Shown: piece after piece, positions 1-7,237 of the stretch
Position numbering within the stretch: position 1 is the stretch's first letter
How the letters are laid out: every line of letters begins with the position of its first letter
NCBI GenBank assembly: GCA_001544655.2
Contig: FCOD02000020.1
Span: 1-64,000, forward strand
Direction of reading: 5' to 3'
From: Caballeronia turbans
GTDB taxonomy: Bacteria; Pseudomonadota; Gammaproteobacteria; Burkholderiales; Burkholderiaceae
DNA length: 64,000 bases
Translations under genes and position numbers: made by a program
The notes under the pieces: model-generated
What the model was told of the DNA's origin: nothing
Database searches by the model: none
Seen by the model: the letters and a program-made list of their open reading frames with translations, nothing else

Positions 1-42
1 ACAGCCCGGCGCTCCGTTTACAACCACTTCTCACCCCATAAA

Positions 43-76
43 CAAAAATGCCGTGCAGCGCTAACTGAACGGCATT
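43..76. terminator. Possible intrinsic terminator at the left edge
   Basis: An 8-bp inverted repeat (AATGCCGT at 47-54, ACGGCATT at 69-76) has a run of A on its left side, so read on the minus strand it ends in a T tract. The gene it would serve is unclear, because the nearest minus-strand gene ends about 400 bp away. It may instead belong to a gene left of the window. Apart from this hairpin nothing was recognised in 1-195. Confidence 0.25.
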
Positions 77-195
77 AGCCTCAGGGCCGTTTTTTCGTTT
101 GGCGCGCCTCATGGATCGAGCATGGCGTGTGCTACATTGCGCATCGTCTTTTCAATGATTCAACCGTGGAGCGCACTCACCGTGCGAACGACAGC

Positions 196-456
196 ATGAG
201 CAATATCCAGCTCGATATCGAATGGACCGAAGCGGCATCGCGCAAGATCGAAAAACTGATGCCGCGCAACGTGAACAAGGACTCGTATCTGGCGCTGCCG
301 CCGGTCGAATGTCTGCCGATGGAAGGTGACGTGCTCTTCCTCGGGCCGAGCGGCAAGCAACAACCGTTCATCGTCGCGGAGCGCCAGTATCACCACGACG
401 GCGACGCCGACTGGACCATCATCCTGATCCTCGACGTTCCGCACGAAACGCACTGA
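196..456 (+). CDS. Small conserved-looking hypothetical protein, 86 aa
   Basis: I do not recognise the family. The protein starts MSNIQLDIEW, is acidic to neutral, has no signal peptide or membrane segment, and ends in a beta-rich stretch (WTIILILDVP). An in-frame ATG at 127 would add 23 residues that read as non-coding leader, so the start at 196 is preferred, although no strong ribosome-binding site precedes it. It stands alone, convergent with the monooxygenase that ends at 472. Its codon use resembles the surrounding genes, which supports real coding. No function is proposed. Confidence 0.6.
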   Translation: MSNIQLDIEWTEAASRKIEKLMPRNVNKDSYLALPPVECLPMEGDVLFLGPSGKQQPFIVAERQYHHDGDADWTIILILDVPHETH

Positions 457-471
457 AGACGGTCTCGACCG

Positions 472-762
472 TCAGAGGATCTTGCTCGCGACGCGGACCT
501 CGCCGTGCTCGTACAGATCCGGCGCTTTGGCGCGAAACGCCTGAATATGCGCCGATTCGCCGTGCTTTTGGAGCGCGGCTTCGCTCTCCCAGCGCTCGAC
601 GAAGATAAAGCGCCGCGGCTCCTTGATGTCGCGGTGCAAGTCGTATTGCAGCGCACCCGGTTCTTTCCGCGTCGGCTCGACGTTGGCTTCGAGCACCTGC
701 CTCAGTTCCTCTTCCTTGCCCGGCTTGGCGACGAAAATAGCAACGACGGCAACTTCCGACAT
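472..762 (-). CDS. ABM-family (antibiotic biosynthesis monooxygenase-like) protein
   Basis: A 96-residue ferredoxin-like alpha/beta-barrel protein of the ABM superfamily (YgiN/quinol monooxygenase type). Visible family features are the start MSEVAVVAIFVAKPGKEEEL, a central PGALQYDLHRD segment, the FVERWESEAALQKH stretch and the closing VRVASKIL strand. Members act as small dimeric cofactor-independent oxygenases on quinones or as heme-degrading proteins, but many have no known substrate. Met-5 of the longer reading frame (762) is chosen because the residues before it do not fit the fold. The gene stands alone between a convergent hypothetical gene and a structured intergenic region, so context gives no substrate. 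Confidence 0.75.
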   Translation of the reverse strand: MSEVAVVAIFVAKPGKEEELRQVLEANVEPTRKEPGALQYDLHRDIKEPRRFIFVERWESEAALQKHGESAHIQAFRAKAPDLYEHGEVRVASKIL

Positions 763-859
763 GAATGTTCTCATTATTCAATGAAGCGATGAAAGCACGA
801 GCATAACCGCGCTCCGCCGAGATCGCTGAAAACATCCGATGAGCGCACGCAAAGAAAAA

Positions 860-890
860 GCCCGCGTTCCAAGCGAAACGCGGGCAAAAA
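860..890 (-). terminator. Rho-independent terminator (minus strand)
   Basis: A perfect 9-bp stem (860-868 with 877-885) is flanked on the left by AAAGAAAAA, which reads on the minus strand as a T tract directly after the stem. No minus-strand protein gene ends immediately upstream of it, because bamC already has its own terminator near 1161-1190. It probably ends a short independent transcript. Confidence 0.7.
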
Positions 891-1060
891 CCGTCGCCCT
901 ACGAGGATAGGCGACGGGGCCATCGGGGTTCGCGCGTAGCGAACCAATCGTCTGTTTGTCCAGTGCGACGCGCCTGATGACGCGCTTTCGAAGCGCTTCG
1001 GGCGGGTGAATGACGCTATTGATGCAATGTACTGTCCGCCCGTTCATTTCTATAAGCTTT
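860..1060 (-). ncRNA. Candidate structured small RNA
   Basis: Four hairpins follow each other on the minus strand: GCGCTT/AAGCGC (982-996), GGTTCGC/GCGAACC (927-945), CCGTCGCC/GGCGACGG (891-917) and the T-tailed terminator (860-885). An AT-rich TATAGA-like -10 element lies near 1050 on the minus strand. The stretch 763-1215 has no recognisable protein gene; the 89-codon reading frame over it (778-1047) lacks a ribosome-binding site and runs through all the hairpins. A discrete sRNA of about 150-200 nt, or a leader of the downstream monooxygenase gene, would explain this. The family is not recognised. Confidence 0.35.
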
Positions 1061-1160
1061 TGCGCACATTTCCCGATAGAAAGAATTGTCTGCGCAATTC
1101 TCGGGCGACGCTCGCATTTCTGTGCATGCTGAAAAAATCGTTTGCGCGTGCGGCGGGCAT

Positions 1161-1190
1161 AAAAAAACCGCCTCGCGGACGAGGCGGTTT
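1161..1190 (-). terminator. bamC rho-independent terminator
   Basis: An 11-bp stem (1165-1175 with 1180-1190, 4-nt loop) is followed on the minus strand by seven T residues. It lies 26 bp downstream of the bamC stop codon. Confidence 0.85.
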
Positions 1191-1215
1191 CCCTGCGATC
1201 AGGCTGACGGTACGT

Positions 1216-2436
1216 TCAGCTGATCTGGTCGGCGAGCAACGCCATGATCTGGCGCGCCTGCGGGGACGAATCGACATTCCCCTTGTCGTCGACGATCGCC
1301 ACGCGCGTCTGCTGCTCCGTGACTGCGCGCACGTTGACCTGATATTGCTTGGCCTTCATTTCCTTGCGGCCGTGGAACACCTGACTCCAGAAGCCCTGCT
1401 CCGCGGATGACTTGTCCGTGGGATCGACATAACGCACGTAGTAGACGCCCTTGCTGCGGTCGCGGTCGTCCACCGTGAAGTTCGCGCGATCGAGCGCGAT
1501 GCCCACGCGCAGCCACGCGCGGTCATACGCTTCCGGCAACGTCAGTTGCGAGGTCGTGGCCTCGGGCACGACTTCGTTGCGAATCGGCGAGTTGCCCGTG
1601 TTCGCGACATTCTGTGCCGCAACCGACGCGGCCTTCGAATCACCGCCCTTCGCGGCTTGCGCGCCTGCGGCGCCTGCTGCGCCTGCCGCAACCGGCGTGT
1701 CGAGCGGCGTCGCGCCGCCCGAAGCGGTCCGTTGATCGGCCATCGCGAGCGAGGACATCAGACGCTTGAGATATTCGTTTTCCAGCGCCGGATCGTTCGG
1801 ACGCGCCTGCCACTGGCTGGAATCGTTGTTCACGCCCGTCAGCGCCTCGCGCATGCCCTTCTGGCTGATGAACACATAAGTGCCGCCGCTCGGTGCCGTT
1901 TCGAGGCGCGTGCGGTACTTGTTGCGCTCAGCGGTCACATACGAATTGCCGGTTGCCTTGGCGAGCGTGTCACGGATCAGGCCGTCCGAAATCTGCGGAT
2001 GGGTTTCGTTCCAGTCCGTTTCCATCACACCCTTGTCGCGCTGATCGACGACGAGCAGGAAGCCCTGCTCCTGCCAGAAACGGCGGATTTGCGGCCATAC
2101 CTGATCGGGCGTCTTGCCATCGACGACGAGCCAACGCTCGGTGCCGTCGCGTTGAATGTGCATGCCGGAGACCGGCGGGACCACCGTGGGCGCGTTCGGT
2201 GCGACTTTCTGGACTTGTTGAAGCTCGGAGAGCGATGCCTGCCCGCCCTGCGGCGGCAGCGAGCGCTGGTCGACCGCTTCGTCGAGCAGATTCGGCGGAA
2301 CGGCGAGAGACACCTGTTTGGAACGCTGATCGCTCTTGTAGTTGAATGCGTTGGGATTGGTGCTGCCGCATCCCGCCACGATTCCGGCCACCGCGAAAAG
2401 CGCAGCCATGCGCTTGGTCACACGAAAATCTGTCAT
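1216..2436 (-). CDS. bamC: Outer-membrane assembly lipoprotein BamC (NlpB/DapX family)
   Basis: A 406-residue lipoprotein of the BamC/NlpB family, an accessory part of the BAM machine that inserts beta-barrel proteins into the outer membrane. The start MTDFRVTKRM is preceded by AAGGA at suitable spacing. The signal peptide ends in a lipobox VAGC with Cys-24. The long N-terminal linker is followed by two helix-grip domains, roughly residues 95-205 and 290-395, joined by an Ala/Gly-rich linker. It is longer than E. coli BamC (344 aa), mainly through this linker. In many beta- and gammaproteobacteria bamC follows dapA; here it is alone and divergent from the DUF2844 gene. Confidence 0.85.
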   Translation of the reverse strand: MTDFRVTKRMAALFAVAGIVAGCGSTNPNAFNYKSDQRSKQVSLAVPPNLLDEAVDQRSLPPQGGQASLSELQQVQKVAPNAPTVVPPVSGMHIQRDGTERWLVVDGKTPDQVWPQIRRFWQEQGFLLVVDQRDKGVMETDWNETHPQISDGLIRDTLAKATGNSYVTAERNKYRTRLETAPSGGTYVFISQKGMREALTGVNNDSSQWQARPNDPALENEYLKRLMSSLAMADQRTASGGATPLDTPVAAGAAGAAGAQAAKGGDSKAASVAAQNVANTGNSPIRNEVVPEATTSQLTLPEAYDRAWLRVGIALDRANFTVDDRDRSKGVYYVRYVDPTDKSSAEQGFWSQVFHGRKEMKAKQYQVNVRAVTEQQTRVAIVDDKGNVDSSPQARQIMALLADQIS

Positions 2437-2630
2437 TTGGAGAAATCCTTCCGCTACGCCACGGGCGTTCTTCCGTGGATCAACCCAGCATTTTACCGGT
2501 CCGACGGTGTGCCGTGAAAAAAAGAGGTCCGGTCGGCCTCCGGCGAGCGCGTGCAGCGCGCGCATCTTGCCTATTGCTCGGTGTCGCAGAATGCGGATTG
2601 AAAGCAGCCAAATAGCGCGTGCGCATTTTG

Positions 2631-2661
2631 TATTTAAGACGCTCCGGCATCGCATTGACAA
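2631..2661 (-). promoter_or_regulatory. Weak candidate promoter for bamC
   Basis: On the minus strand TTGTCA (complement of 2656-2661) and TAAATA (complement of 2631-2636) are 19 bp apart in the AT-richest part of the 418-bp divergent gap 2437-2854. The 5-prime leader to bamC would be about 190 nt. A TTGACA also lies on the plus strand (2655-2660) but without a good -10. No gene was found in this gap. Confidence 0.25.
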
Positions 2662-2854
2662 TTTATGACAATCACGAAAATCAGGAATTCGGTCTTTCGC
2701 TGTGTGCAACCTGCTGATTTATAGGCGAATTTATCGCTAGTACGACGGGAATCGATCGCTCTGCCACGTGCCTTCCTCCGTATCGTTTTGCCGGGCTCTA
2801 CATCTAAAATCCCATCTCAAAAACAAGAAGAGTCCTAAATAACGGAGAAAGTAC

Positions 2855-3316
2855 ATGAGAGAGATCAGAATTCCTCACTACGCGATCGCTGGCCTGGCGA
2901 TTCTCACGATCGGCGCGACGGCGCCCGCTCGCGCGGAACTCGGCGCGACCGGGCGCGCCGCCGGTGCCTCGCAAGGCGATGTCGTGCATCAGGCACAGGG
3001 CGGACTCGTGCAATATCGCGAAACGACCGACCAACAAGGCATCGTCGTGCGTGAATATGTCGATACGAGCGGTGCGGTGTACGGCGTCTCCTGGCGCGGC
3101 CCGGCGATGCCGGACATCGGCGCGCTGCTTGGCGCGCACTTCGAGACGTTCAGGCAAGGCGCGAATGCGTCGGTCGGCGACGCCGGTCTGCATGCGACGC
3201 GCGTCGCGCAGGGCGATCTCGTCGTCGAAAATCGCGTGCGGCTTCGCGAATTCAGCGGACGCGCATGGCTCGCGAGCGGCCTGCCGGCGGGCGTGACATC
3301 GAGCGACATCCAGTGA
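2855..3316 (+). CDS. DUF2844 secreted protein
   Basis: A 153-residue protein of the DUF2844 family, function unknown. Residues 1-27 form a Sec signal peptide with a likely cleavage site after APARA. The mature part has a Tyr/Asp-rich beta-pattern (VVREYVDTSGAVYGVSWRGP) and a C-terminal segment on residue use in the envelope (ENRVRLREFSGRAWLASGLP). A GGAG ribosome-binding site lies 9 bp before the ATG. The gene ends 10 bp before the DUF3443 lipoprotein gene, so the two are surely co-transcribed; this pairing recurs in Burkholderia-type genomes. It is exported to the periplasm or surface. A role as partner or substrate of the DUF3443 protein is inference only. Confidence 0.8.
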   Translation: MREIRIPHYAIAGLAILTIGATAPARAELGATGRAAGASQGDVVHQAQGGLVQYRETTDQQGIVVREYVDTSGAVYGVSWRGPAMPDIGALLGAHFETFRQGANASVGDAGLHATRVAQGDLVVENRVRLREFSGRAWLASGLPAGVTSSDIQ

Positions 3317-3326
3317 GAGGCCGACG

Positions 3327-4619
3327 ATGAACACACGCGCCCTCCACTCGATGCCCCTCTTCGCGCTCTGCGCCCTGCTTAACGCGTGCGGCGGAGGCGG
3401 AGGCTCGAACGACAGTTCCGCCGCGCCGCCCCCGCAACCGAGCGCGCCCGCAACCGCGAGCGCGGCGGCCGCGGCAAGCGCCGCCACGCCCTCGAGCGCC
3501 CCATCGCCTGCGTCCACGGACACGAGCCTGCCGCAATCGACGACACCCAACGTCCAGACGATCCACGTCACCAGCACGCCCACCAACACGCGCAACATGC
3601 TGCAAACGAGCGTCACGATCTGCGTGCCCGGCACGAACACCTGTCAGACCATCGACAACATTCAGGTCGATACCGGCTCGCATGGCCTGCGCGTGCTTGC
3701 CTCCGCGCTCAGCCCGTCGATTGCCTTGCCGCTGATCGCGGGCAGCAATCAAAGCGCGATCGTTGCGGAATGCGCGGTGTTCGGTTCGGGTTACACGTGG
3801 GGCGCGGTACGCACGGCCGACGTGCGGCTCGCCGGCCAGGTCGCGCGCTCGACCTCCGTCCAACTGATCGCCGACAGCGCCGCGCCCACGACCGCGCAGG
3901 ACTGCACCCAGTCCGGTCTGCCGATGCTCTCCGCGTCGTCCTTGCGCGCGAACGGCATTCTCGGCGTCGGGCCCTTCAGCGCCGATTGCGGCGCGGGATG
4001 TGCGGTCACCGCGATGCCGCGCTGGTACTACAGCTGCATCGCGGGCAACTGCGTCTCGAGCACGGTGGCGGTCGCCCAGCAGGTGACGAATCCGGTCGCG
4101 AACTTCGCCACCGACAACAATGGCGTGCTGATCGAGCTTCCCGACGTGCCGGACAACGGCGCGATGACCGTGACCGGCACGATGACTTTCGGCATCGGCT
4201 CGCAGTCGAACAATCTGCTCGGCTCGGCGACCGTGCTCAAGTCGAGTTCGTCGTCGGGCTACGTCACGACGGATTTCGGCGGCAGCCAGTATGGGTCGAG
4301 TTTCATCGACAGCGGATCGAACGGCGTCTTCTTCCCTTCGACGACGCTTGCGAAATGCGGCGTGTGGTATTGCCCGTCCACACCGCAGACGATCGCGGCG
4401 ACCATTCGCTCGTCGAGCGGCGCACAAAGCGCGGTGAGCTTTACCGTCGCGCAATCGACCGCATTGTTCGGCACAGGCAACTTCGCCTTCGACAACCTCG
4501 CCGGCGCGGCGAGCGGCTACTTCGACTGGGGCTTGCCGTTCTTCTACGGGCGCCGCGTGTTCACGGCGCTCGCCGGACGCGCGACGCCCGCCGGACCGGG
4601 ACCGTACTACGCGTTCTGA
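3327..4619 (+). CDS. DUF3443 lipoprotein, possible pepsin-like aspartic peptidase
   Basis: A 430-residue lipoprotein: signal peptide 1-20 with lipobox LNAC (Cys-21), then a Ser/Ala/Pro-rich linker to about residue 75. The remaining 350 residues match the family known as DUF3443, which has no assigned function. I see pepsin-family landmarks in the correct order: VDTGSHGLRV with Asp-115, a flap-like FGSGYTWG near 152-159 followed by VRLAG, NGILGVG near 209-215, and IDSGSNGVFF with Asp-328. Asp-115 to Asp-328 spacing (213) is close to that of pepsins (about 183). The usual flap Tyr appears to be Phe-152. Several Cys pairs suggest an oxidising compartment. Peptidase activity is inference from these motifs. 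Confidence 0.8.
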   Translation: MNTRALHSMPLFALCALLNACGGGGGSNDSSAAPPPQPSAPATASAAAAASAATPSSAPSPASTDTSLPQSTTPNVQTIHVTSTPTNTRNMLQTSVTICVPGTNTCQTIDNIQVDTGSHGLRVLASALSPSIALPLIAGSNQSAIVAECAVFGSGYTWGAVRTADVRLAGQVARSTSVQLIADSAAPTTAQDCTQSGLPMLSASSLRANGILGVGPFSADCGAGCAVTAMPRWYYSCIAGNCVSSTVAVAQQVTNPVANFATDNNGVLIELPDVPDNGAMTVTGTMTFGIGSQSNNLLGSATVLKSSSSSGYVTTDFGGSQYGSSFIDSGSNGVFFPSTTLAKCGVWYCPSTPQTIAATIRSSSGAQSAVSFTVAQSTALFGTGNFAFDNLAGAASGYFDWGLPFFYGRRVFTALAGRATPAGPGPYYAF

Positions 4620-4630
4620 GTCCAGAAACA

Positions 4631-4663
4631 AAAAAAACCGTCTCCGGTTTCCCGGAGACGGTT
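4631..4663 (-). terminator. Terminator of the pca operon
   Basis: A 12-bp stem (4636-4647 with 4652-4663) with a 4-nt loop is followed on the minus strand by a T run. It lies 24 bp past the pcaC stop and just after the convergent DUF3443 gene, for which it may also slow transcription. Confidence 0.85.
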
Positions 4664-4686
4664 CCTCTCGAAGCCGTATTACGCGA

Positions 4687-5070
4687 TTACGCCTTGCTTT
4701 CCTCGTCGAAGATCTTCTGCGCAAGGTGGAATGCCGAATTCGCCGCCGGCACGCCGCAGTAGACCGCCGTCTGTAGCAGCACTTCCTTGATTTCGTCCTG
4801 CGTCACGCCATTGTTCTTCGCGGCGCGCAAGTGCAGCGCGAGTTCCTCGCTGCGGTTGAGCGCAACCATCATCGCGATCGTGATGAGGCTGCGCGTGTGG
4901 CGCGGCAGGCCATCGCGCGTCCAGATCTCGCCCCACGCATAGCGCGTGATGAAGTTCTGGAACTCCGTCGTCAACTCCGTGCGATTCGCAAGCGAGCGGT
5001 CCACGTGCGCATCGGACAGCACCGCGCGACGCACCTTCATCCCCGCTTCGTAACGTTCGTCGTCGGTCAT
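4687..5070 (-). CDS. pcaC: 4-Carboxymuconolactone decarboxylase
   Basis: PcaC (127 aa) decarboxylates 4-carboxymuconolactone to 3-oxoadipate enol-lactone in the protocatechuate branch of the beta-ketoadipate pathway. The protein matches the CMD family: start MTDDERYEAGMKVRRAVLSD, the central WTRDGLPRHTRSLITIAMMV and LHLRAAKNNGVTQDEIKEVL segments, and the length is typical of stand-alone PcaC. The ATG overlaps the pcaD stop codon (ATGA), and GGAGA precedes it. It is the last gene of pcaIJFBDC, right before the operon terminator. In many actinobacteria PcaC is fused to PcaD; here they are separate. Confidence 0.95.
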   Translation of the reverse strand: MTDDERYEAGMKVRRAVLSDAHVDRSLANRTELTTEFQNFITRYAWGEIWTRDGLPRHTRSLITIAMMVALNRSEELALHLRAAKNNGVTQDEIKEVLLQTAVYCGVPAANSAFHLAQKIFDEESKA

Positions 5071-5861
5071 TTCTTTTCTCCGAGGAAGTCGAGGACGGCG
5101 CGCGTGTAGTCGTCGCGCTTTTCGATGTTCGACAGATGCGCCGCGTCCAGTTCGAGGTAGCGCGATCCGTCGATGTAACCCGCGAGCTCGCGGCCCTGCT
5201 CGGCCGTCGTCGACAGATCGTGCGTGCCTGCGATCACGAGCACCGGCAGCCTGATCGTTTTGGCTTCGTCGCGCAGATCGGCGTCGCGGATCGCCTCGCA
5301 GTTCGACGCGTAGCCATCGCCCGAGGTGTGGCGAAACACGTCGCGGATATTTGCGAGCTCGAGTTGCTCGCGCTCGATGAACGGCGCGGTGAACCAGCGC
5401 GCGATCACGGCGTCGGTGAGCGCGGGCATGCCGCCCGGCTCGCGCGCCTTCGCGGCGCGCGGCGTCCATACGGCGTCGGAGCCGATCAGCGCGGCGGTGT
5501 TCGACAGCACGACGCGCGAGAAACGTTCCGGATGACGCGCGGCCAAACCGATGCCGGTCAGCCCGCCCATCGACAGGCCGCAGTAGTTCGCGCGCTCGAT
5601 TTTCAGATGATCCATGAGGCCGATCACGTCGCCGATCAACTGATCGATCGTGTAGGGTCCCGGCGGCACGTCGGAATGGCCGTGGCCGCGCGTGTCGTAG
5701 CGCACCACGCGGTAGTGCTTCGCGAAGGCCTCGATGTTCGGCGTCCACATCGAGACATCGGCGCCGAGCGAATTCGACAGCACGAGCCACGGCGCGCTGT
5801 CGCCCGCCGTGGCATCGATGCGATAGTGAATCCGCGTTCCGTTCACTTCGGCAAGAGGCAT
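5067..5861 (-). CDS. pcaD: 3-Oxoadipate enol-lactonase
   Basis: PcaD (264 aa) hydrolyses 3-oxoadipate enol-lactone to 3-oxoadipate. It is an alpha/beta hydrolase with the oxyanion region VLSNSLGADVSMW, the nucleophile elbow GLSMGG (Ser near residue 100) and a late His in DAAHLSNIE near the C-terminus. The start MPLAEVNGTRIHYR is used because AGGAG lies 9 bp upstream; the longer frame adds only low-quality sequence. The stop codon overlaps the pcaC start and only 4 bp separate it from pcaB, so translation is probably coupled along the operon. Confidence 0.95.
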   Translation of the reverse strand: MPLAEVNGTRIHYRIDATAGDSAPWLVLSNSLGADVSMWTPNIEAFAKHYRVVRYDTRGHGHSDVPPGPYTIDQLIGDVIGLMDHLKIERANYCGLSMGGLTGIGLAARHPERFSRVVLSNTAALIGSDAVWTPRAAKAREPGGMPALTDAVIARWFTAPFIEREQLELANIRDVFRHTSGDGYASNCEAIRDADLRDEAKTIRLPVLVIAGTHDLSTTAEQGRELAGYIDGSRYLELDAAHLSNIEKRDDYTRAVLDFLGEKK

Positions 5862-5865
5862 GTTT

Positions 5866-7233
5866 TTACTGCTCCTGTTGTTTCGAGTTAGCGCTCGCGA
5901 TGGCGGCAGCGACGAACGCCTGCGCCTCACCGACGTAGTTCGCCGGATCGAGCAATTGCTTCAATTGATCTTGCGAGAGATGGCGCGTGACGGTTTCGTT
6001 CGCGGCGAGTTCGTCGAAGAGCGACGTGCCCTTCGCGACCGACGCCTTCGATGCGCCTTCGACGAGCTTGTGCGCATCGAGCCTGCCGATGGCGTCGCCG
6101 AGCGCGAGCATCACCGCTTCGCCGAGCACGAGGCCGTTCGTCACATCGAGGTTGTGCGCGAGACGTTCGACGTTGACTTCCATCGCCGCAACGATGCCTA
6201 CGATGTTCGAAAGCGCCCCGGCCGTCAGGCGTGCGAGGTCGGGCAGCGCCTCCCACTCGGCCTGCCAGCCACCCAATGCGCGCTCGTGCTCCTGAACCAT
6301 GCCGGCGAAGATCGTCGCGACGAGGTTCGGCGCGCGTGTCGCGGCGGTGAGCACCGCGGCGCAGCCGACGGGATTGCGCTTGTGCGGCATCGTCGACGAA
6401 CCGCCCTTGCCTGCCGCGGCGGGTTCCGCGACTTCGCCGACTTCGGTCTGCATCATGAGCGAAATGTCGCGCGCGATTTTTCCCAGCGTGCCCGTCAACA
6501 TGCCGAAGAAGGACGCCGCTTCCGCGATGCGGTCGCGCTGCGTATGCCAAGGCAGCGCGGGAAGCGTCAGTCTCAGATCTTGCGCGAGCGATGCCGCAAC
6601 CGGCAGCGCCTTGTCACGCAGACTCGCGAGCGTTCCCGCCGCGCCGCCGAATTGCAGCACCAGCGTGCGCGCTTTCAACTCCGCAAGACGCTGGCGATGA
6701 CGCGTCACCGCATCGAGCCATTGCGCGAACTTCAGGCCGAGCGTGATCGGCAGCGCTTGCTGAAGCCACGTGCGGCCGATCATCGGCGTTGCGCGATGCC
6801 GGTCGCCCTGCTGCGCGAGCCCATCGGACAACGAACGCAGGTCGGCATCGAAGAGATCGAGCGCCGCGCGCAATTGCAGCACGACGCCCGTATCGATGAT
6901 GTCCTGACTCGTCGCGCCCCAGTGCACATACTTCGCGGCTTCGGCATCGCTCGCCTTCACGACGGCCGTCAATTGCTTGACGAGCGGAATCGCGAGGTTG
7001 CCGCCTGCTTGCGCGCCGGTCATCAGTGCGTCGCCGTCGATGTTGTCCGCGTTGCATGCGGCGACGATCGCCTCGACCGCGCCCGGCGGAATCACGCGAT
7101 GCAGCGCCGACGCACGCGCGAGCGCGGCTTCGACGTCGAGCATCGCCTGCACGGTCGCGCGCGGCGACCAGATCTCGTTCGCGGCGGCGTTGCCGCACAC
7201 GAGATCGGTGAGACGTCCCGTGGATGCGAACAT
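5866..7233 (-). CDS. pcaB: 3-Carboxy-cis,cis-muconate cycloisomerase
   Basis: PcaB (455 aa) lactonises 3-carboxy-cis,cis-muconate to 4-carboxymuconolactone. It belongs to the fumarase/aspartase superfamily: the C3 signature GSSTMPHKRNP is at residues 278-288, and HWGATSQDIIDT (about 104-115) and the TWLQQALPITLG stretch (155-166) are the other conserved blocks. Length is normal for proteobacterial PcaB. The start lies 4 bp after the pcaF stop with no strong ribosome-binding site of its own, which points to coupled translation. Confidence 0.95.
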   Translation of the reverse strand: MFASTGRLTDLVCGNAAANEIWSPRATVQAMLDVEAALARASALHRVIPPGAVEAIVAACNADNIDGDALMTGAQAGGNLAIPLVKQLTAVVKASDAEAAKYVHWGATSQDIIDTGVVLQLRAALDLFDADLRSLSDGLAQQGDRHRATPMIGRTWLQQALPITLGLKFAQWLDAVTRHRQRLAELKARTLVLQFGGAAGTLASLRDKALPVAASLAQDLRLTLPALPWHTQRDRIAEAASFFGMLTGTLGKIARDISLMMQTEVGEVAEPAAAGKGGSSTMPHKRNPVGCAAVLTAATRAPNLVATIFAGMVQEHERALGGWQAEWEALPDLARLTAGALSNIVGIVAAMEVNVERLAHNLDVTNGLVLGEAVMLALGDAIGRLDAHKLVEGASKASVAKGTSLFDELAANETVTRHLSQDQLKQLLDPANYVGEAQAFVAAAIASANSKQQEQ

Positions 7234-7237
7234 TGCG

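Noticed and set aside
778-1047. 89-codon minus-strand reading frame between bamC and the monooxygenase
   Set aside because: It has no ribosome-binding site and runs through four hairpins and a terminator; a structured RNA is the simpler reading.
2437-2709. N-terminal extension of bamC of 91 codons
   Set aside because: The sequence before MTDFRVTKRM has no family similarity and would bury the lipoprotein signal peptide.
3252-4724. Long minus-strand frame antisense to the DUF3443 gene
   Set aside because: Arg/His-rich translation typical of the complement of a GC-rich gene; DUF3443 on the plus strand has a signal peptide and family motifs.
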